From Alphaproteobacteria bacterium (lineage in GTDB: Bacteria; Pseudomonadota; Alphaproteobacteria; Rhizobiales; Xanthobacteraceae): DNA of 49,303 nucleotides. Made by a program: the position numbers and the translations under genes. Location of the stretch: contig JAPLPD010000101.1 in assembly GCA_026400395.1 (NCBI GenBank), forward strand, positions 18,298 through 67,600, in the 5' to 3' direction. Positions 25,132-34,386 of the stretch are shown here, piece after piece. A model generated the notes under the pieces. It did not search any database. It was not told where the DNA came from and saw only the letters and a program-made list of their open reading frames with translations. The first letter of the stretch is position 1, and every line of letters starts with the position of its first letter.

Positions 25132-26505
25132 ATGCGCGCCAATTCACTCGCGCTGCGGCTTTTCGTTTCGGCGACGGTGTGGATCGCGCTCATCCTGTTC
25201 GTCACCGGCTTCGTGCTGTCCGGGCTCTATCGGGAGTCCGTGGAGCGTGCATTTGACCGGCGTCTCGGCGTCTATCTGAAGACGCTGATCGCCGACCTGG
25301 CGTCACCCGACATCCCGATCGAGAAAACCGGGCAGATGCTGGGCGAGCCGCTGTTCGAATTGCCGCTGTCTGGCTGGTATTGGCAGGTGACGCGCCTCGA
25401 TCACAGCAAGCCCGAGGTGACGTCGTCCCGCTCGCTGTGGGACCGCGGCCTGCAGCATCTCAACGAACAGAATGTGCGGCCCGATCTGGACGGTCAACGC
25501 AAGGCTTATGTGCCGGGTCCCGAGGATCAACGGCTCCGGCTGGTCGAGCGTGACGTCGATCTCGGCGACGACGGACGCTTCCGCGTGACGGTGGGCGGCG
25601 ACGCCGCCGAACTCGACGACGAGGTTCTGGCTTTCGACGGCGCCATCGTCACGACCTTCCTGGTGCTGGCGGCGGTGCTGCTGCTCACCACGCTGTTCCA
25701 GGTGCGGTTCGGCCTGGCGCCGCTCAATCGAATATCCCGCGGGCTGGCGGCGATCCGCTCCGGCAAGGCCGAGAAACTCGCCGGTTCTTTCCCGGTCGAG
25801 ATCGAGCCGCTGGCGCGAGAGACCAACGCGCTGATCGATGCCAACCGCGAGATCGTCGAGCGCGCCCGCACCCACGTCGGCAATCTCGCCCATGCGCTCA
25901 AGACGCCGCTGTCGGTGATGATGAACGAGGCGGCGGGGCGCGGTGACGATCCGTTCGCCGAAAAGGTGAAAGAGCAGACCGGCATCATGCGCGATCAGGT
26001 GACGCGCCATCTGGAGCGGGCGCGAATCGCCGCGCGCGTTGCCGTGGTCGGCAGCATCACGGACGTGGTGCCGGTGGTGCAGGCGCTCGCCCGCACCATC
26101 GAACGGACTCAACATGAAAAGGACGTGGCCATCGATCTCGACATCCAGGCGCCGGACGCACGCTTCCGTGGCGAGCGACAGGACCTGGAGGAGATGGTCG
26201 GCAATCTCGTCGACAACGCTTGCAAGTGGGCGGGCGCGCGGGTTTCTATCGAGGTGATGCTGGAGCAGCCGGAGCCGGGCCGCCATGTGGTGCGCATCGT
26301 GGTCGATGACGACGGGCCAGGACTGACGCCGGCGCAGCGCGATCAGGTGTCGCGGCGCGGCCAGCGCCTCGACGAGACCAAGCCCGGATCGGGGCTTGGT
26401 CTGTCGATCGTGGTGGAACTGGTCGGCCTCTACGGTGGTTCGCTGAATCTCGGGACCGCGCCGATCGGCGGCCTTCGGGCGGAACTGGTGCTGCCGGCGG
26501 GGTGA
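25132..26505 (+). CDS. PhoQ-like sensor histidine kinase
   Basis: 457 residues. TM1 is at ~8-32, a periplasmic sensor loop runs to ~170, TM2 is at ~172-192, and a HAMP segment follows (RFGLAPLNRISRGLAAIRSGKAEKL). The H-box is THVGNLAHALKTPLSVMMNEA (phosphoacceptor His), the N-box NLVDNACKWAG, G1 DDDGPGL and G2 GSGLGLSIVVEL. The HALKTPL H-box is the form seen in PhoQ-type kinases. The signal is unknown. With the PepSY protein and the regulator it forms a three-gene operon. It converges on the MetE-like gene with only 5 bp between stops. Confidence 0.94.
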   Translation: MRANSLALRLFVSATVWIALILFVTGFVLSGLYRESVERAFDRRLGVYLKTLIADLASPDIPIEKTGQMLGEPLFELPLSGWYWQVTRLDHSKPEVTSSRSLWDRGLQHLNEQNVRPDLDGQRKAYVPGPEDQRLRLVERDVDLGDDGRFRVTVGGDAAELDDEVLAFDGAIVTTFLVLAAVLLLTTLFQVRFGLAPLNRISRGLAAIRSGKAEKLAGSFPVEIEPLARETNALIDANREIVERARTHVGNLAHALKTPLSVMMNEAAGRGDDPFAEKVKEQTGIMRDQVTRHLERARIAARVAVVGSITDVVPVVQALARTIERTQHEKDVAIDLDIQAPDARFRGERQDLEEMVGNLVDNACKWAGARVSIEVMLEQPEPGRHVVRIVVDDDGPGLTPAQRDQVSRRGQRLDETKPGSGLGLSIVVELVGLYGGSLNLGTAPIGGLRAELVLPAG

Positions 26506-26510
26506 GGGGG

Positions 26511-27719
26511 CTACTTTTTGGCCCGCGCTTTTTTCGTTGCGGCTTTCTTGATCGCCTTCTTCCCTCCCGCCTTCTTCCACAACTCCTTGCTCGCCAGCCG
26601 CGCCCCTTCGGTCATCGCCTGCATCTTGGCCCAGACGATGCTCGGATGGACCTCCTTCGATCCCGCGAATGTGGCGAATCCGCAGTCCGAGCCGGCGATC
26701 ACGCGCTCGCGCCCGACCAGGTTGGCGAACTTCACGATCCGCTCCGCGACCAACTCGGGATGCTCGACCAGCACGGTCGAATGGCTGATCACGCCGGGGA
26801 TCAGCACCTTGTCCTTCGGCAGCTTGGCATTTCCCCAGATCTTCCACTCGTGCTCATGGCGCGGGTTGGGCGCTTCGAACGAATAGGCGCCGGCGTTGAT
26901 GGTTAGAATGAGATCAAGCAGATGCTTGACCTCCATGTCATGCACCCGTGGCCCCATGTTGATCCCGTAGCAGGTGTGGTGACGGATTTTCTCCGGCGGA
27001 ATACCGCGCAGCGCGTGATTGAGAATCTCGATGCGCGTGCGCGCCCACTTGCGGCAATCGGCGATGCTGGAATCCGGCGACACCAGATAATATGAGACGA
27101 GACGCGGATCGTCGATCTGCAGCAGGAAGCCCGCATCGACGATCGCCTTGTATTCCTCGCGCATCGCATCGGCGATGGCGGCGGCGTATTCCTCCTGCGT
27201 TTTGTAATAGGTGTTGCGCTGCCACTCCTCGATGTTGGAGGGCGAGATCGACGGCATGAACGCCTCGATCTTGCTGCCGTTGAGCGCGGCCTTGAGATTC
27301 TTGATGTCGGTTTGCAGCAGGGCATGGCCCTTGTACGTCACCGGCCCGGTGCAGACCATGCGGTTCTGCCGCGAGCCGACATGGATCGCAGCGTAGAATT
27401 CGGGGAACGAGATTGCCTCGCGCGAGCCGACCCACGGACCACGGCGCGGCGCCTCGCTGTCCAGTTCGAAGCCGCCGAGCCGCTCGTTGACGTAGGTGAC
27501 GAAGCTCGGCTTGGAGTATTCGCCGTCATCGACGATGTCGATGCCGAACTCGATCTGCTTTTGCACGATCTCCTTCACCGCGCCCGGCAGGCGTGCTGCG
27601 CGGGCAGCCTCGTCGACCGGCTTGCCTTGCTCCTTGGCCGCCAGCATTTCGAGCAGATCGGGAGGGCGGGGGAGCGAGCCGGCGTGGGTGGTGAGGATGC
27701 GCTTGGTGCTGTGTTGCAT
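26511..27719 (-). CDS. MetE C-terminal-like protein with Lys/Ala-rich tail
   Basis: 402 residues from the ATG at 27719, with AGGA upstream. It is a single TIM-barrel of the cobalamin-independent methionine synthase C-terminal type: RILTTHAGSLPRP at the start, VDDGEYSK, a zinc His-x-Cys (RHHTCYGINMG), a Glu in YSFEAPNPRHEHEW and the last zinc Cys in IAGSDCGFATF. All four zinc-ligand positions appear intact. The folate-binding half is absent. Residues ~382-402 form a repeated Lys-Lys-Ala tail like histone-H1-type or nucleoid-binding tails, unusual for this family. The reaction is unknown; thiol alkylation or C-S/C-P chemistry on an unidentified substrate is possible. Confidence 0.8.
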   Translation of the reverse strand: MQHSTKRILTTHAGSLPRPPDLLEMLAAKEQGKPVDEAARAARLPGAVKEIVQKQIEFGIDIVDDGEYSKPSFVTYVNERLGGFELDSEAPRRGPWVGSREAISFPEFYAAIHVGSRQNRMVCTGPVTYKGHALLQTDIKNLKAALNGSKIEAFMPSISPSNIEEWQRNTYYKTQEEYAAAIADAMREEYKAIVDAGFLLQIDDPRLVSYYLVSPDSSIADCRKWARTRIEILNHALRGIPPEKIRHHTCYGINMGPRVHDMEVKHLLDLILTINAGAYSFEAPNPRHEHEWKIWGNAKLPKDKVLIPGVISHSTVLVEHPELVAERIVKFANLVGRERVIAGSDCGFATFAGSKEVHPSIVWAKMQAMTEGARLASKELWKKAGGKKAIKKAATKKARAKK

Positions 27720-27956
27720 GGGATGTCCTGACGGTACCCGGCTGGGCCGGCGCGCCGAGATGCCGCGGTGAATTCCCGGCGGGGTGGCGTGTGCCTTCCC
27801 GCGGCCCTCCGAGGCTAGCCGGGGAGGTGCCGGTTTTCCAGCATGGGCAAAGGTTGCGTTTTGCCCCAATCGCTGCCTCTACGTCTCATCCTGACGCGCA
27901 GTCCGTCTGGCTGAGTGCCGGTGGGCGGGTTAGAAGGCGTCGAGAAGGGGACGGCG

Positions 27957-28436
27957 ATGATTCGAAATGGCATCCGAGTTCTGCCGTTTGTGCTGGCCGG
28001 AACGGTGCTGGCCTCCTGTTCGTCCGATTCCGGTCCGAAAGAGGTCGGCGGCACGCTGGTGGGCGCGGGCGCGGGCGCACTGATCGGCAACGCGATCGGT
28101 GGCGCGGCGGGTAATCGTGCGGCCGGTACGATTGCCGGCGCAGCGATCGGCGGCATGCTAGGCAACCGCGTCGGCGCCGCGATGGACGACGAAGACAAGC
28201 GCCGCGCCTATGCGGCGCAGATGCAGGCGCTCGAAGGCGGACCGTCCGGCGCGCCGGTGGCTTGGCGCAATCCGGATTCCGGGCGCTATGGCTCGATCGT
28301 GCCGGGACCGGCCTACGATCAGAACGGCATGAACTGCCGCCAGTTCACCCACACCATCTACATCTACGCCAAGCCGCAGACCGCGCGCGGCACTGCGTGC
28401 CGCAATCCGGACGGCACCTGGCAACCGGTCGGTTGA
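27957..28436 (+). CDS. Glycine-zipper outer-membrane lipoprotein (17-kDa surface antigen-like)
   Basis: 159 residues from the ATG at 27957 (AAGGGG upstream). It has a lipoprotein signal with lipobox LASC (Cys ~21), a short Ser-rich linker, a glycine-zipper 2TM domain (GGTLVGAGAGALIGNAIGGA, AGTIAGAAIGGMLGNRVG) and a C-terminal beta module (MNCRQFTHTIYIYAKPQTARGTACRNPDGTW) with two cysteines that could pair. This matches the Rickettsia 17-kDa antigen/SlyB-like layout. It probably lies in the outer membrane. It is monocistronic. Confidence 0.85.
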   Translation: MIRNGIRVLPFVLAGTVLASCSSDSGPKEVGGTLVGAGAGALIGNAIGGAAGNRAAGTIAGAAIGGMLGNRVGAAMDDEDKRRAYAAQMQALEGGPSGAPVAWRNPDSGRYGSIVPGPAYDQNGMNCRQFTHTIYIYAKPQTARGTACRNPDGTWQPVG

Positions 28437-28533
28437 TCGCGACCGGTGGATGGGTTGACGCGGGCGGCGCAGGCCGCCCGTTTTCCTTGTAGAGATGAGC
28501 CGGGGAACGATCGTCGCGCCTGAGGTTGGGGGA

Positions 28534-30867
28534 ATGACGCAACACGCTGGGGAGGGGCAGCGCTTTCCGCTGGCGGGAGCGTTCGGCCTCTACACCGTGG
28601 CCTTCCTGGCGCTGGCGTCGCCCTGGCTGTCGGGCGCGGTCGAAATTCCCTACGACGCCGCCTCGCAGTTCTATCCGCAGCTTGCCTTCCTCGCCCGCTC
28701 GCTGGCGGCCGGTCAGTCGCCATTCTGGACGCCGAACATTTTCGCCGGCTGGCCGCAGATTGCCGATCCGCAATCGCTGATCTTCTCCCCGCTTCATTTG
28801 GCCGTTGCGCTGCTGGTGCCGCGGCCGACGCCGTGGTTCGCCGACGTCGTCGTGTTCGTCATGCTCTATGCCGGCGGCGCGGGCATGATCATGTTCTTCC
28901 GCGACCGCGGCTGGCATGTGGGCGGCGCGCTGGTGGCGGCGCTGGCGTTCGCGTTCGGCGGATCGGCGGCTTCGCGCATCCAGCACGTCGGCCAGATCGA
29001 GAGTCTGGTGTTTTTTTCCCTGTCGTTGTGGTTGCTGGCGCGCGCGCTGGAGCGCTCGTCATGGCGGGCAGGCGTCGGCGCCGGTGTGTTCGCGGCGCTG
29101 ACTGTGCTCGGGCGGGATCAAGTGTCGCTGCTCGCGGTCTATGTGCTGAGCGGCCTTGTGCTGTGGCATTGGGCGTGTGGTGCGGGATGGCAGGCGCGGA
29201 TCGCGGCGAGCGCGAAGCCGCTGACCGCCGGCGCAATCACTGGCGCGATGATTGTTACCGTCCCGGTCACGCTGACCCTGCTGCTGGCAATACATTCCAA
29301 CCGCCCTGAAATCGGCTTTGCCGCTGCTGCCGGCGGCTCGCTGCATCCAGCCAATCTGCTGATGCTATTTTTCGCCGACGTATTCGGCGCATCGGATTTT
29401 AACCGTGAGCTTTGGGGCCCGCCTGGCTTTGCCTGGCACGATGCGTTCGGCCAGACCGGTCTCTACGTGGCGCAGAACACCGGGCAGATCTATTCGGGTG
29501 CCTTCGTCGCGGTCGCCGTGCTTGGCTTTGGCGTAGTGCGCGGTCTGCTGTGGTCGCGGGACATTCGCTTCTTCGCTTTGGCGCTCGCGCTCACGCTGCT
29601 CTATGCACTCGGCCGCTACACGCCGGTGTTCCAACTGATCTACGACATCTTGCCGGGAGTGACGCGCTTTCGCCGGCCGGCCGATGCGACCTTCGTGCTC
29701 GGTGCACTGCTTGCGCAGACTGCGGGATATCTCGTTCATCGCCTGCTGAGCGGATCGGTTCCGCCGCCGATGCGCTGGCAGCGCGCGGCAGAGATTTCGA
29801 TTGCTACGGCGCTCGTGGCGATCGCGGCCGGCCTCGCGCTGTGGGTCGGCGAATTGCGAAGCGCGGCGCTGCCGATCCTGTGGGGCTCAGGCTTCGCGGC
29901 GGCGGCGGTCGCGGTCATGGTGCTGGCGCGCCGCGTTGCGCCGCGCAGTGCGCTGGCGGCGGCGGCGGTGCTGGCGGCGTTCAGCGTCGCCGATTTAGCC
30001 TGGAACAACGCGCCCAACGAGTCGACCGGCCTCAAGCCCGCTCTCTATGAGGCGCTGCGGCCCGACACCACTGATGAAACCGTCACTCTGCTGAAAGCCA
30101 AGCTTAAGGCCGCCGCTGCGCCCGACCGCCGCGACCGTGTCGAACTGATCGGCATCGCCTACCACTGGCCGAACATCGGGCTGATCCACGATTTCGATCA
30201 CCTGTTCGGCCACAATCCCTTGCGCTTGATGGACTTCGAGAACGCAACGGCGGCGCCGGACACCGTCGCGGGCGTCGAGCAGCGGCAGTTTCCGCCGTTG
30301 ATGTCGTCCTATCGCTCGGTGCTGGAGAATCTATTCGGCGTGCGTTTCATCGCGGTCGGCGCGCCGGTGGAGAAGGTCGACAAGTCGCTGAAGCCCGGCG
30401 ATCTTGAATTCATCGCGCGCACCAAAGAAGCCCATGTCTATGAAAACCCGCGCGCGCTTCCGCGTGTCATGCTGGCGACGGAGTGGCGCGAGGCCGATTT
30501 CAGCGCGATGGTTCGCGATGGCCTATGGCCGGACGTCGATCCGCGCCGTGTGGTGCTGTTGGAAAGCGCTCCGGCCGGCGCGCCGAACGGTGGCGCGGGC
30601 GTCACGGCTCGCTTGGTGCGCTATGACAACACCGAGATCGTGATCGAAGCCGACGCGCCGGATGGCGGCTACGCGGTGCTCAACGACGTGTGGCATCCGT
30701 GGTGGCGCGCGACCGTGGACGGCAAGCCCACGGAGATATTGAAGGCCAACGTGCTGTTCCGTGCTGTCGTGGTGCCGCCCGGACGGCACGTCGTGCGCTT
30801 CACGTTTCATCCGTTCGCCGGCGCGTTCGCCGAGTTGAAGGGAATGCTCAGCGCGGTGTTGCGCTGA
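28534..30867 (+). CDS. Large YfhO-like polytopic membrane protein
   Basis: 777 residues from the ATG at 28534 (GAGG at suitable spacing; an ATG at 28495 is in frame). About 12 membrane helices fill residues 10-490. The first loop holds EIPYDAASQFYPQ, like the Asp-containing loop of GT-C glycosyltransferases, and the LPGVTRFRRPAD region follows later. The C-terminal ~280 residues are soluble and end in a YfhO-style module (LVRYDNTEIVIEADAPDGGYAVLNDVWHPWW...VDGKPTEI...FRAVVVPPGRHVV). YfhO relatives take part in glycosylation of surface polymers such as lipoteichoic acids in Gram-positives. The substrate here is unknown. It converges, with a 20-bp overlap, on the exported-protein gene of the OpgH operon. 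Confidence 0.8.
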   Translation: MTQHAGEGQRFPLAGAFGLYTVAFLALASPWLSGAVEIPYDAASQFYPQLAFLARSLAAGQSPFWTPNIFAGWPQIADPQSLIFSPLHLAVALLVPRPTPWFADVVVFVMLYAGGAGMIMFFRDRGWHVGGALVAALAFAFGGSAASRIQHVGQIESLVFFSLSLWLLARALERSSWRAGVGAGVFAALTVLGRDQVSLLAVYVLSGLVLWHWACGAGWQARIAASAKPLTAGAITGAMIVTVPVTLTLLLAIHSNRPEIGFAAAAGGSLHPANLLMLFFADVFGASDFNRELWGPPGFAWHDAFGQTGLYVAQNTGQIYSGAFVAVAVLGFGVVRGLLWSRDIRFFALALALTLLYALGRYTPVFQLIYDILPGVTRFRRPADATFVLGALLAQTAGYLVHRLLSGSVPPPMRWQRAAEISIATALVAIAAGLALWVGELRSAALPILWGSGFAAAAVAVMVLARRVAPRSALAAAAVLAAFSVADLAWNNAPNESTGLKPALYEALRPDTTDETVTLLKAKLKAAAAPDRRDRVELIGIAYHWPNIGLIHDFDHLFGHNPLRLMDFENATAAPDTVAGVEQRQFPPLMSSYRSVLENLFGVRFIAVGAPVEKVDKSLKPGDLEFIARTKEAHVYENPRALPRVMLATEWREADFSAMVRDGLWPDVDPRRVVLLESAPAGAPNGGAGVTARLVRYDNTEIVIEADAPDGGYAVLNDVWHPWWRATVDGKPTEILKANVLFRAVVVPPGRHVVRFTFHPFAGAFAELKGMLSAVLR

Positions 30868-31789
30868 AATCTCGAAACACCATATCCGGCGCGCTGGTAT
30901 TGTGGCGCGACGGAATGGTACGGCCCGCCCATAGCTCGGCGGCGCTGACGCTTCGGAACGGCATCACCGGCATTTGATTCCAAGCCGAGTCGTTCTTGCC
31001 CCGCCAGCCGATCTGCGAGACGTCGGCGTTACCATCCGTCACGAACATCGACCGCAAGGCGGCGAACGGCCGGTCCGCTGCGACCGGAGCGCTGAGGCCA
31101 ACGTCGAGTACGATGCGCTCCTGGTCGAGCTTCTCGAGGCGCAAGGTGGCGCTGCCGCCGCGTGCGAAATTCACTGTGAAGGTGCGCGTTGTCGGATCGA
31201 ACGCCACGTCCTTGATATCGACGAACGGACGGCCCGCCGTTTCCACCGGGCCGATCAAGAACGACGAGCCGTAGGCGCTCCAGCGCAGGTTCTGCGGCGG
31301 CAGCGGCCGCGCGCGCCAATAACCGTCGGCGGGATAGAGCACCAGCACCTCTTCGGCGCGCTCCTGGTAGCGCGTCCAGAGTTGCAACAGGTGAAAGCCG
31401 GTCTCGACGCGGTTGCCGACGCGCACCGTAACTTGGTTGCCCCGCCAAAAGCTCGGGAACGTCAGTCCGACAAGCTGCCATTCCTCGGTCTCGTAAATTG
31501 TCAGGCGGCGCTTCTCGAACTTGAACGACGGATCGTTCGACATGTCGCAGTTGGTGAAGTCGGGCGCCCAGTTGTCCTTGACGATGGTGCCCATATACGC
31601 TGGATGCGCGGCCTCGACGGTGAAGCGGCGGGCCTCGTTCGATTGCAGCTTGAGATAGACGTTGTCGGTCTCGGCGCAGCGGGTCGGCTCGCTGGCGTTG
31701 ATGACGTTGACCGCCAATGCATCGGCTGCGTGCGCGGCCGGCGCGCCAAGCAGCAGAAGCGCCGCGACGAAGCTAGGCAAGCCGCGCAT
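30848..31789 (-). CDS. Exported protein of unknown function, last gene of the OpgH operon
   Basis: 313 residues from the ATG at 31789, six bases after a GGGAG; an ATG two codons earlier is too close to it. A signal peptide covers residues ~1-21 (LPSFVAALLLLGAPAAHA). The mature part is beta-rich with conserved-looking Trp/Tyr (LQLWTRYQERAEEVLVLYPADGYW, FRSVSAAELWAGR). No family was recognised. Its start overlaps the end of the FkbM gene, so the two are coupled. OpgH normally works with periplasmic OpgG, which is absent, so this could be a functional partner in the periplasm. That is inference from position only. Confidence 0.75.
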   Translation of the reverse strand: MRGLPSFVAALLLLGAPAAHAADALAVNVINASEPTRCAETDNVYLKLQSNEARRFTVEAAHPAYMGTIVKDNWAPDFTNCDMSNDPSFKFEKRRLTIYETEEWQLVGLTFPSFWRGNQVTVRVGNRVETGFHLLQLWTRYQERAEEVLVLYPADGYWRARPLPPQNLRWSAYGSSFLIGPVETAGRPFVDIKDVAFDPTTRTFTVNFARGGSATLRLEKLDQERIVLDVGLSAPVAADRPFAALRSMFVTDGNADVSQIGWRGKNDSAWNQMPVMPFRSVSAAELWAGRTIPSRHNTSAPDMVFRDFSATPR

Positions 31790-32513
31790 ATACATCTCCC
31801 GAGTTGGCAGAATGCGGCAAAGCCGTGAGCCATGCCAGCATTGCATCGGTCGAGCGCCATTCGCCGAGAGTCTGGCTCTCTCCCAGCGCCGCGTTGAAGC
31901 GCGCGTAGCCCAGCGCCACGCAACGCTCGATGCAGGCGCGCGCTACGTCGCGCTGGATGGTAGTGAATTCGAACGACAGCGCCGCGACCGGCCGCGTCAG
32001 GCCCGCCAGCGCCTCTGCCTCGAAACCCTCCACGTCGATCTTGATGAACGTCGGTGTGCCCTGCGCGGCAATCAGCGCATCGAGCGTGGTGACCGGCACC
32101 TCGATCGATTTGTCCCACGCCTGCCCCTCCCAGCCAGCCGCGCCGTGTGCGGCGTCGACGAAAGCGCCCGATGCGGTGGAGACGGTCGGATTGGCGATAT
32201 TGATCTGCATCGCGATGGTGCCGGCTTTCCGCCCGACCGCCTTGGGCTCGATGGTAACGCCGCTGCTCAACGCGTAGAGCAGCCTCAGCGTTCGCACCAG
32301 CGCGGGCTGCGGCTCTACCGCGACGACACGCGCGTCAAGCCGGCGGAATGCGGCGATGCGGTCGCCAACGTGAGAGCCGATGTCGAAGACGAGATCGCCG
32401 GGATTGACGAACTGGCTGTACAGCCTGTCCATCGCTTCGGCGCGGCCGCGGTCGCGGTAGTACACGCCGAGCGATCGCATCACTCCGCGTGCGGTTTGAA
32501 GGCCCTGCAGCAT
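31773..32513 (-). CDS. FkbM-family SAM-dependent methyltransferase
   Basis: 246 residues from the ATG at 32513. SAM-binding motif I is LVFDIGSHVGDR, the acidic residue that follows is in VVAVEPQPALV, and the FkbM core TFIKIDVEGFEAEALAG is clear. Members O-methylate sugars and polyketides. Placed between opgH (4 bp upstream) and an exported-protein gene (16-bp overlap), it may methylate a periplasmic glucan or its precursor. It is cytosolic: no signal or membrane segment. Confidence 0.88.
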   Translation of the reverse strand: MLQGLQTARGVMRSLGVYYRDRGRAEAMDRLYSQFVNPGDLVFDIGSHVGDRIAAFRRLDARVVAVEPQPALVRTLRLLYALSSGVTIEPKAVGRKAGTIAMQINIANPTVSTASGAFVDAAHGAAGWEGQAWDKSIEVPVTTLDALIAAQGTPTFIKIDVEGFEAEALAGLTRPVAALSFEFTTIQRDVARACIERCVALGYARFNAALGESQTLGEWRSTDAMLAWLTALPHSANSGDVYARLA

Positions 32514-32517
32514 GGCG

Positions 32518-34317
32518 CTACGCCGGCCGCGCGGCGGCGGTGACCGCGGGCAGTGCCAGCGCGGTGAGCGCCCGCGGCGGCGCGGTCTCCTCGGGCAGCC
32601 GGCCGATGCCAATGCGGGTTAGCAGCCGGCCGAGCGCGGGCCGGGCTGTGAACACCGCGAGCGGGATCGACAAAGCCGGGCCGCCGGCCAGCAGAAACGC
32701 GTAGACCAGTGCGTTCGGGTGAGTGGTGGCGACCAGTCCAAGCGAGGCCACGCCCAGGGCTGTGTGCGGCCACAACTGGTGCAGCGCTTGCGACCACGGA
32801 ACGGTGTGGTCGTCGCGCATCTGGCCGATCCAGCCGATCACCCGGCCAAACGGCAATCCAGCGAGGAACAACGTGTGGCAGACCCACATGATCGGCGACA
32901 ACAGAATGAAGAACACGGTCTCGGTCAGCACGCTGGAGAGAAACCGCGCGGTGCCGCCGAAGTTGCGGCGAAGCTGCGGCCGCGTCAGCACATCGATCAC
33001 GGTGGCGATCTTCGGCGCAAACCACATCACCAGTATTATGACGAGCAGAGCGCGGCCGGCGTCGGGGCGGATGAAGTCGGCCGGCACCGGCGTCGCAGCC
33101 AGCGCGAGTGTGCCGATGATCAGGAGCCCGATCCACGCCGGCGATCCCAAGAACATCAGCATGGCGAAGGCGAGTTGGAAACGGCTGACCGGTTTCAGGC
33201 CGGGCGTGAACAGAAAGTAGCCGTATTGCAGGGTGCCCTGGCACCAGCGTTGATCGCGCCGGATAAACTCGGTCAAAGTCGGCGGATTCTCCTCCCAGCC
33301 GAGGTCCTCCTCGGGCAGCACGCGCACATAGTAGCCGGCGCGTCGCATCAGCGCCGCCTCGATCTGGTCATGGCTCAGCACATGGCCGCCAAGCACTCCG
33401 CCGTCCGGCAATTTGGGGATGTGGCAATGGGCGAGGAACGGCGCGATGCGGATGATCGCGTTGTGTCCCCAGTACGGGCCACAGTCGCTCTGCCACCAGG
33501 CGCTGCCGATCGTCCATGAGCGCATGCCGAGCCGCATGCCGAATTGGAAAATCCGCGCGAAAGCGCTGGTCGATGGCATGCCGACGACCAGGCCTTGGAG
33601 GATTCCGAGCTTTGGATCGGCCTGGATCACCCGCACCATGCGCATGATCGCGGCGGCGGTCATGAAGCTATCGGTGTCGAGCGTGACGGCGAACTCGTGC
33701 TGGCCGCCCCAGCGCTCGCAGAAGTCCCAGAAATTTCCGGCCTTGAAGCCGGTGTTTTCGGTGCGGCGGCGGTAGGTCACCGGAATTCGGTCTCGCCATT
33801 GCGTGGCGAGCGCATCGAAGCCTGTCTGCTCAAGGGCGGCGATGTCCGGCTGGCTGGTGTCGCTTAGAACGTAAAGATGAAAGCGGCCCGCGGCGCCGGC
33901 GAGATCGATCTCCCGCATCATGGCGTCGAGATTGCGGATCACCCGGTCGGGTGGCTCGTTGCGAACGAAGATGGCGATCGCCGTCGATGCCGTGATCGGC
34001 TCGTCATTGCGCAGCCCGGCGACGGACGGCACCACGCTGGCGACCGGATCGCGGGCGAACCGCATGATGAAAAAGCCGATGGCTGCGTTCCAGAAGCCTA
34101 TCACCGACCACGGCATGGTGAGGCCGAAGAAGAGAAGGAGTAGCGCATTGGCCAGACCGAAGCCGCCGGCCGAGAGCGCGTAGCCCGCCAGCGCCATCAG
34201 GGTTGCGATGCTGGTTAGCACAAGGCACAGGAACAGCGCACGGCGCCCGACAATCCTGGCGTCGGAACCGTTAGTTAGCGGCAAATCCGTGATTCCGCGC
34301 CCCGACACGCCCAACAA
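32518..34317 (-). CDS. opgH: Glucans biosynthesis glucosyltransferase H
   Basis: 599 residues (start TTG 34317 right after AAGGAAG; a GTG at 34308 has better spacing). An inner-membrane GT2 processive glucosyltransferase that makes the beta-1,2 backbone of osmoregulated periplasmic glucans from UDP-glucose. The layout is two N-terminal helices, a cytosolic GT2 domain with FVRNEPPDRV, TLDTDSFM (DxD), EEDLGWEENPP and the Q-x-x-RW motif RRDQRWCQG, then about six C-terminal helices. E. coli OpgH is 847 residues; this is the shorter form lacking long cytosolic ends. The usual opgG partner is absent; instead an FkbM methyltransferase and an unknown exported protein follow. Confidence 0.92.
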   Translation of the reverse strand: MLGVSGRGITDLPLTNGSDARIVGRRALFLCLVLTSIATLMALAGYALSAGGFGLANALLLLFFGLTMPWSVIGFWNAAIGFFIMRFARDPVASVVPSVAGLRNDEPITASTAIAIFVRNEPPDRVIRNLDAMMREIDLAGAAGRFHLYVLSDTSQPDIAALEQTGFDALATQWRDRIPVTYRRRTENTGFKAGNFWDFCERWGGQHEFAVTLDTDSFMTAAAIMRMVRVIQADPKLGILQGLVVGMPSTSAFARIFQFGMRLGMRSWTIGSAWWQSDCGPYWGHNAIIRIAPFLAHCHIPKLPDGGVLGGHVLSHDQIEAALMRRAGYYVRVLPEEDLGWEENPPTLTEFIRRDQRWCQGTLQYGYFLFTPGLKPVSRFQLAFAMLMFLGSPAWIGLLIIGTLALAATPVPADFIRPDAGRALLVIILVMWFAPKIATVIDVLTRPQLRRNFGGTARFLSSVLTETVFFILLSPIMWVCHTLFLAGLPFGRVIGWIGQMRDDHTVPWSQALHQLWPHTALGVASLGLVATTHPNALVYAFLLAGGPALSIPLAVFTARPALGRLLTRIGIGRLPEETAPPRALTALALPAVTAAARPA

Positions 34318-34386
34318 CTTCCTTATGTCGTCCGTCCGTGCTGGATATACCCGGCGGCGAGGCTTTTAGTCCAATAAGGAGAAGGT

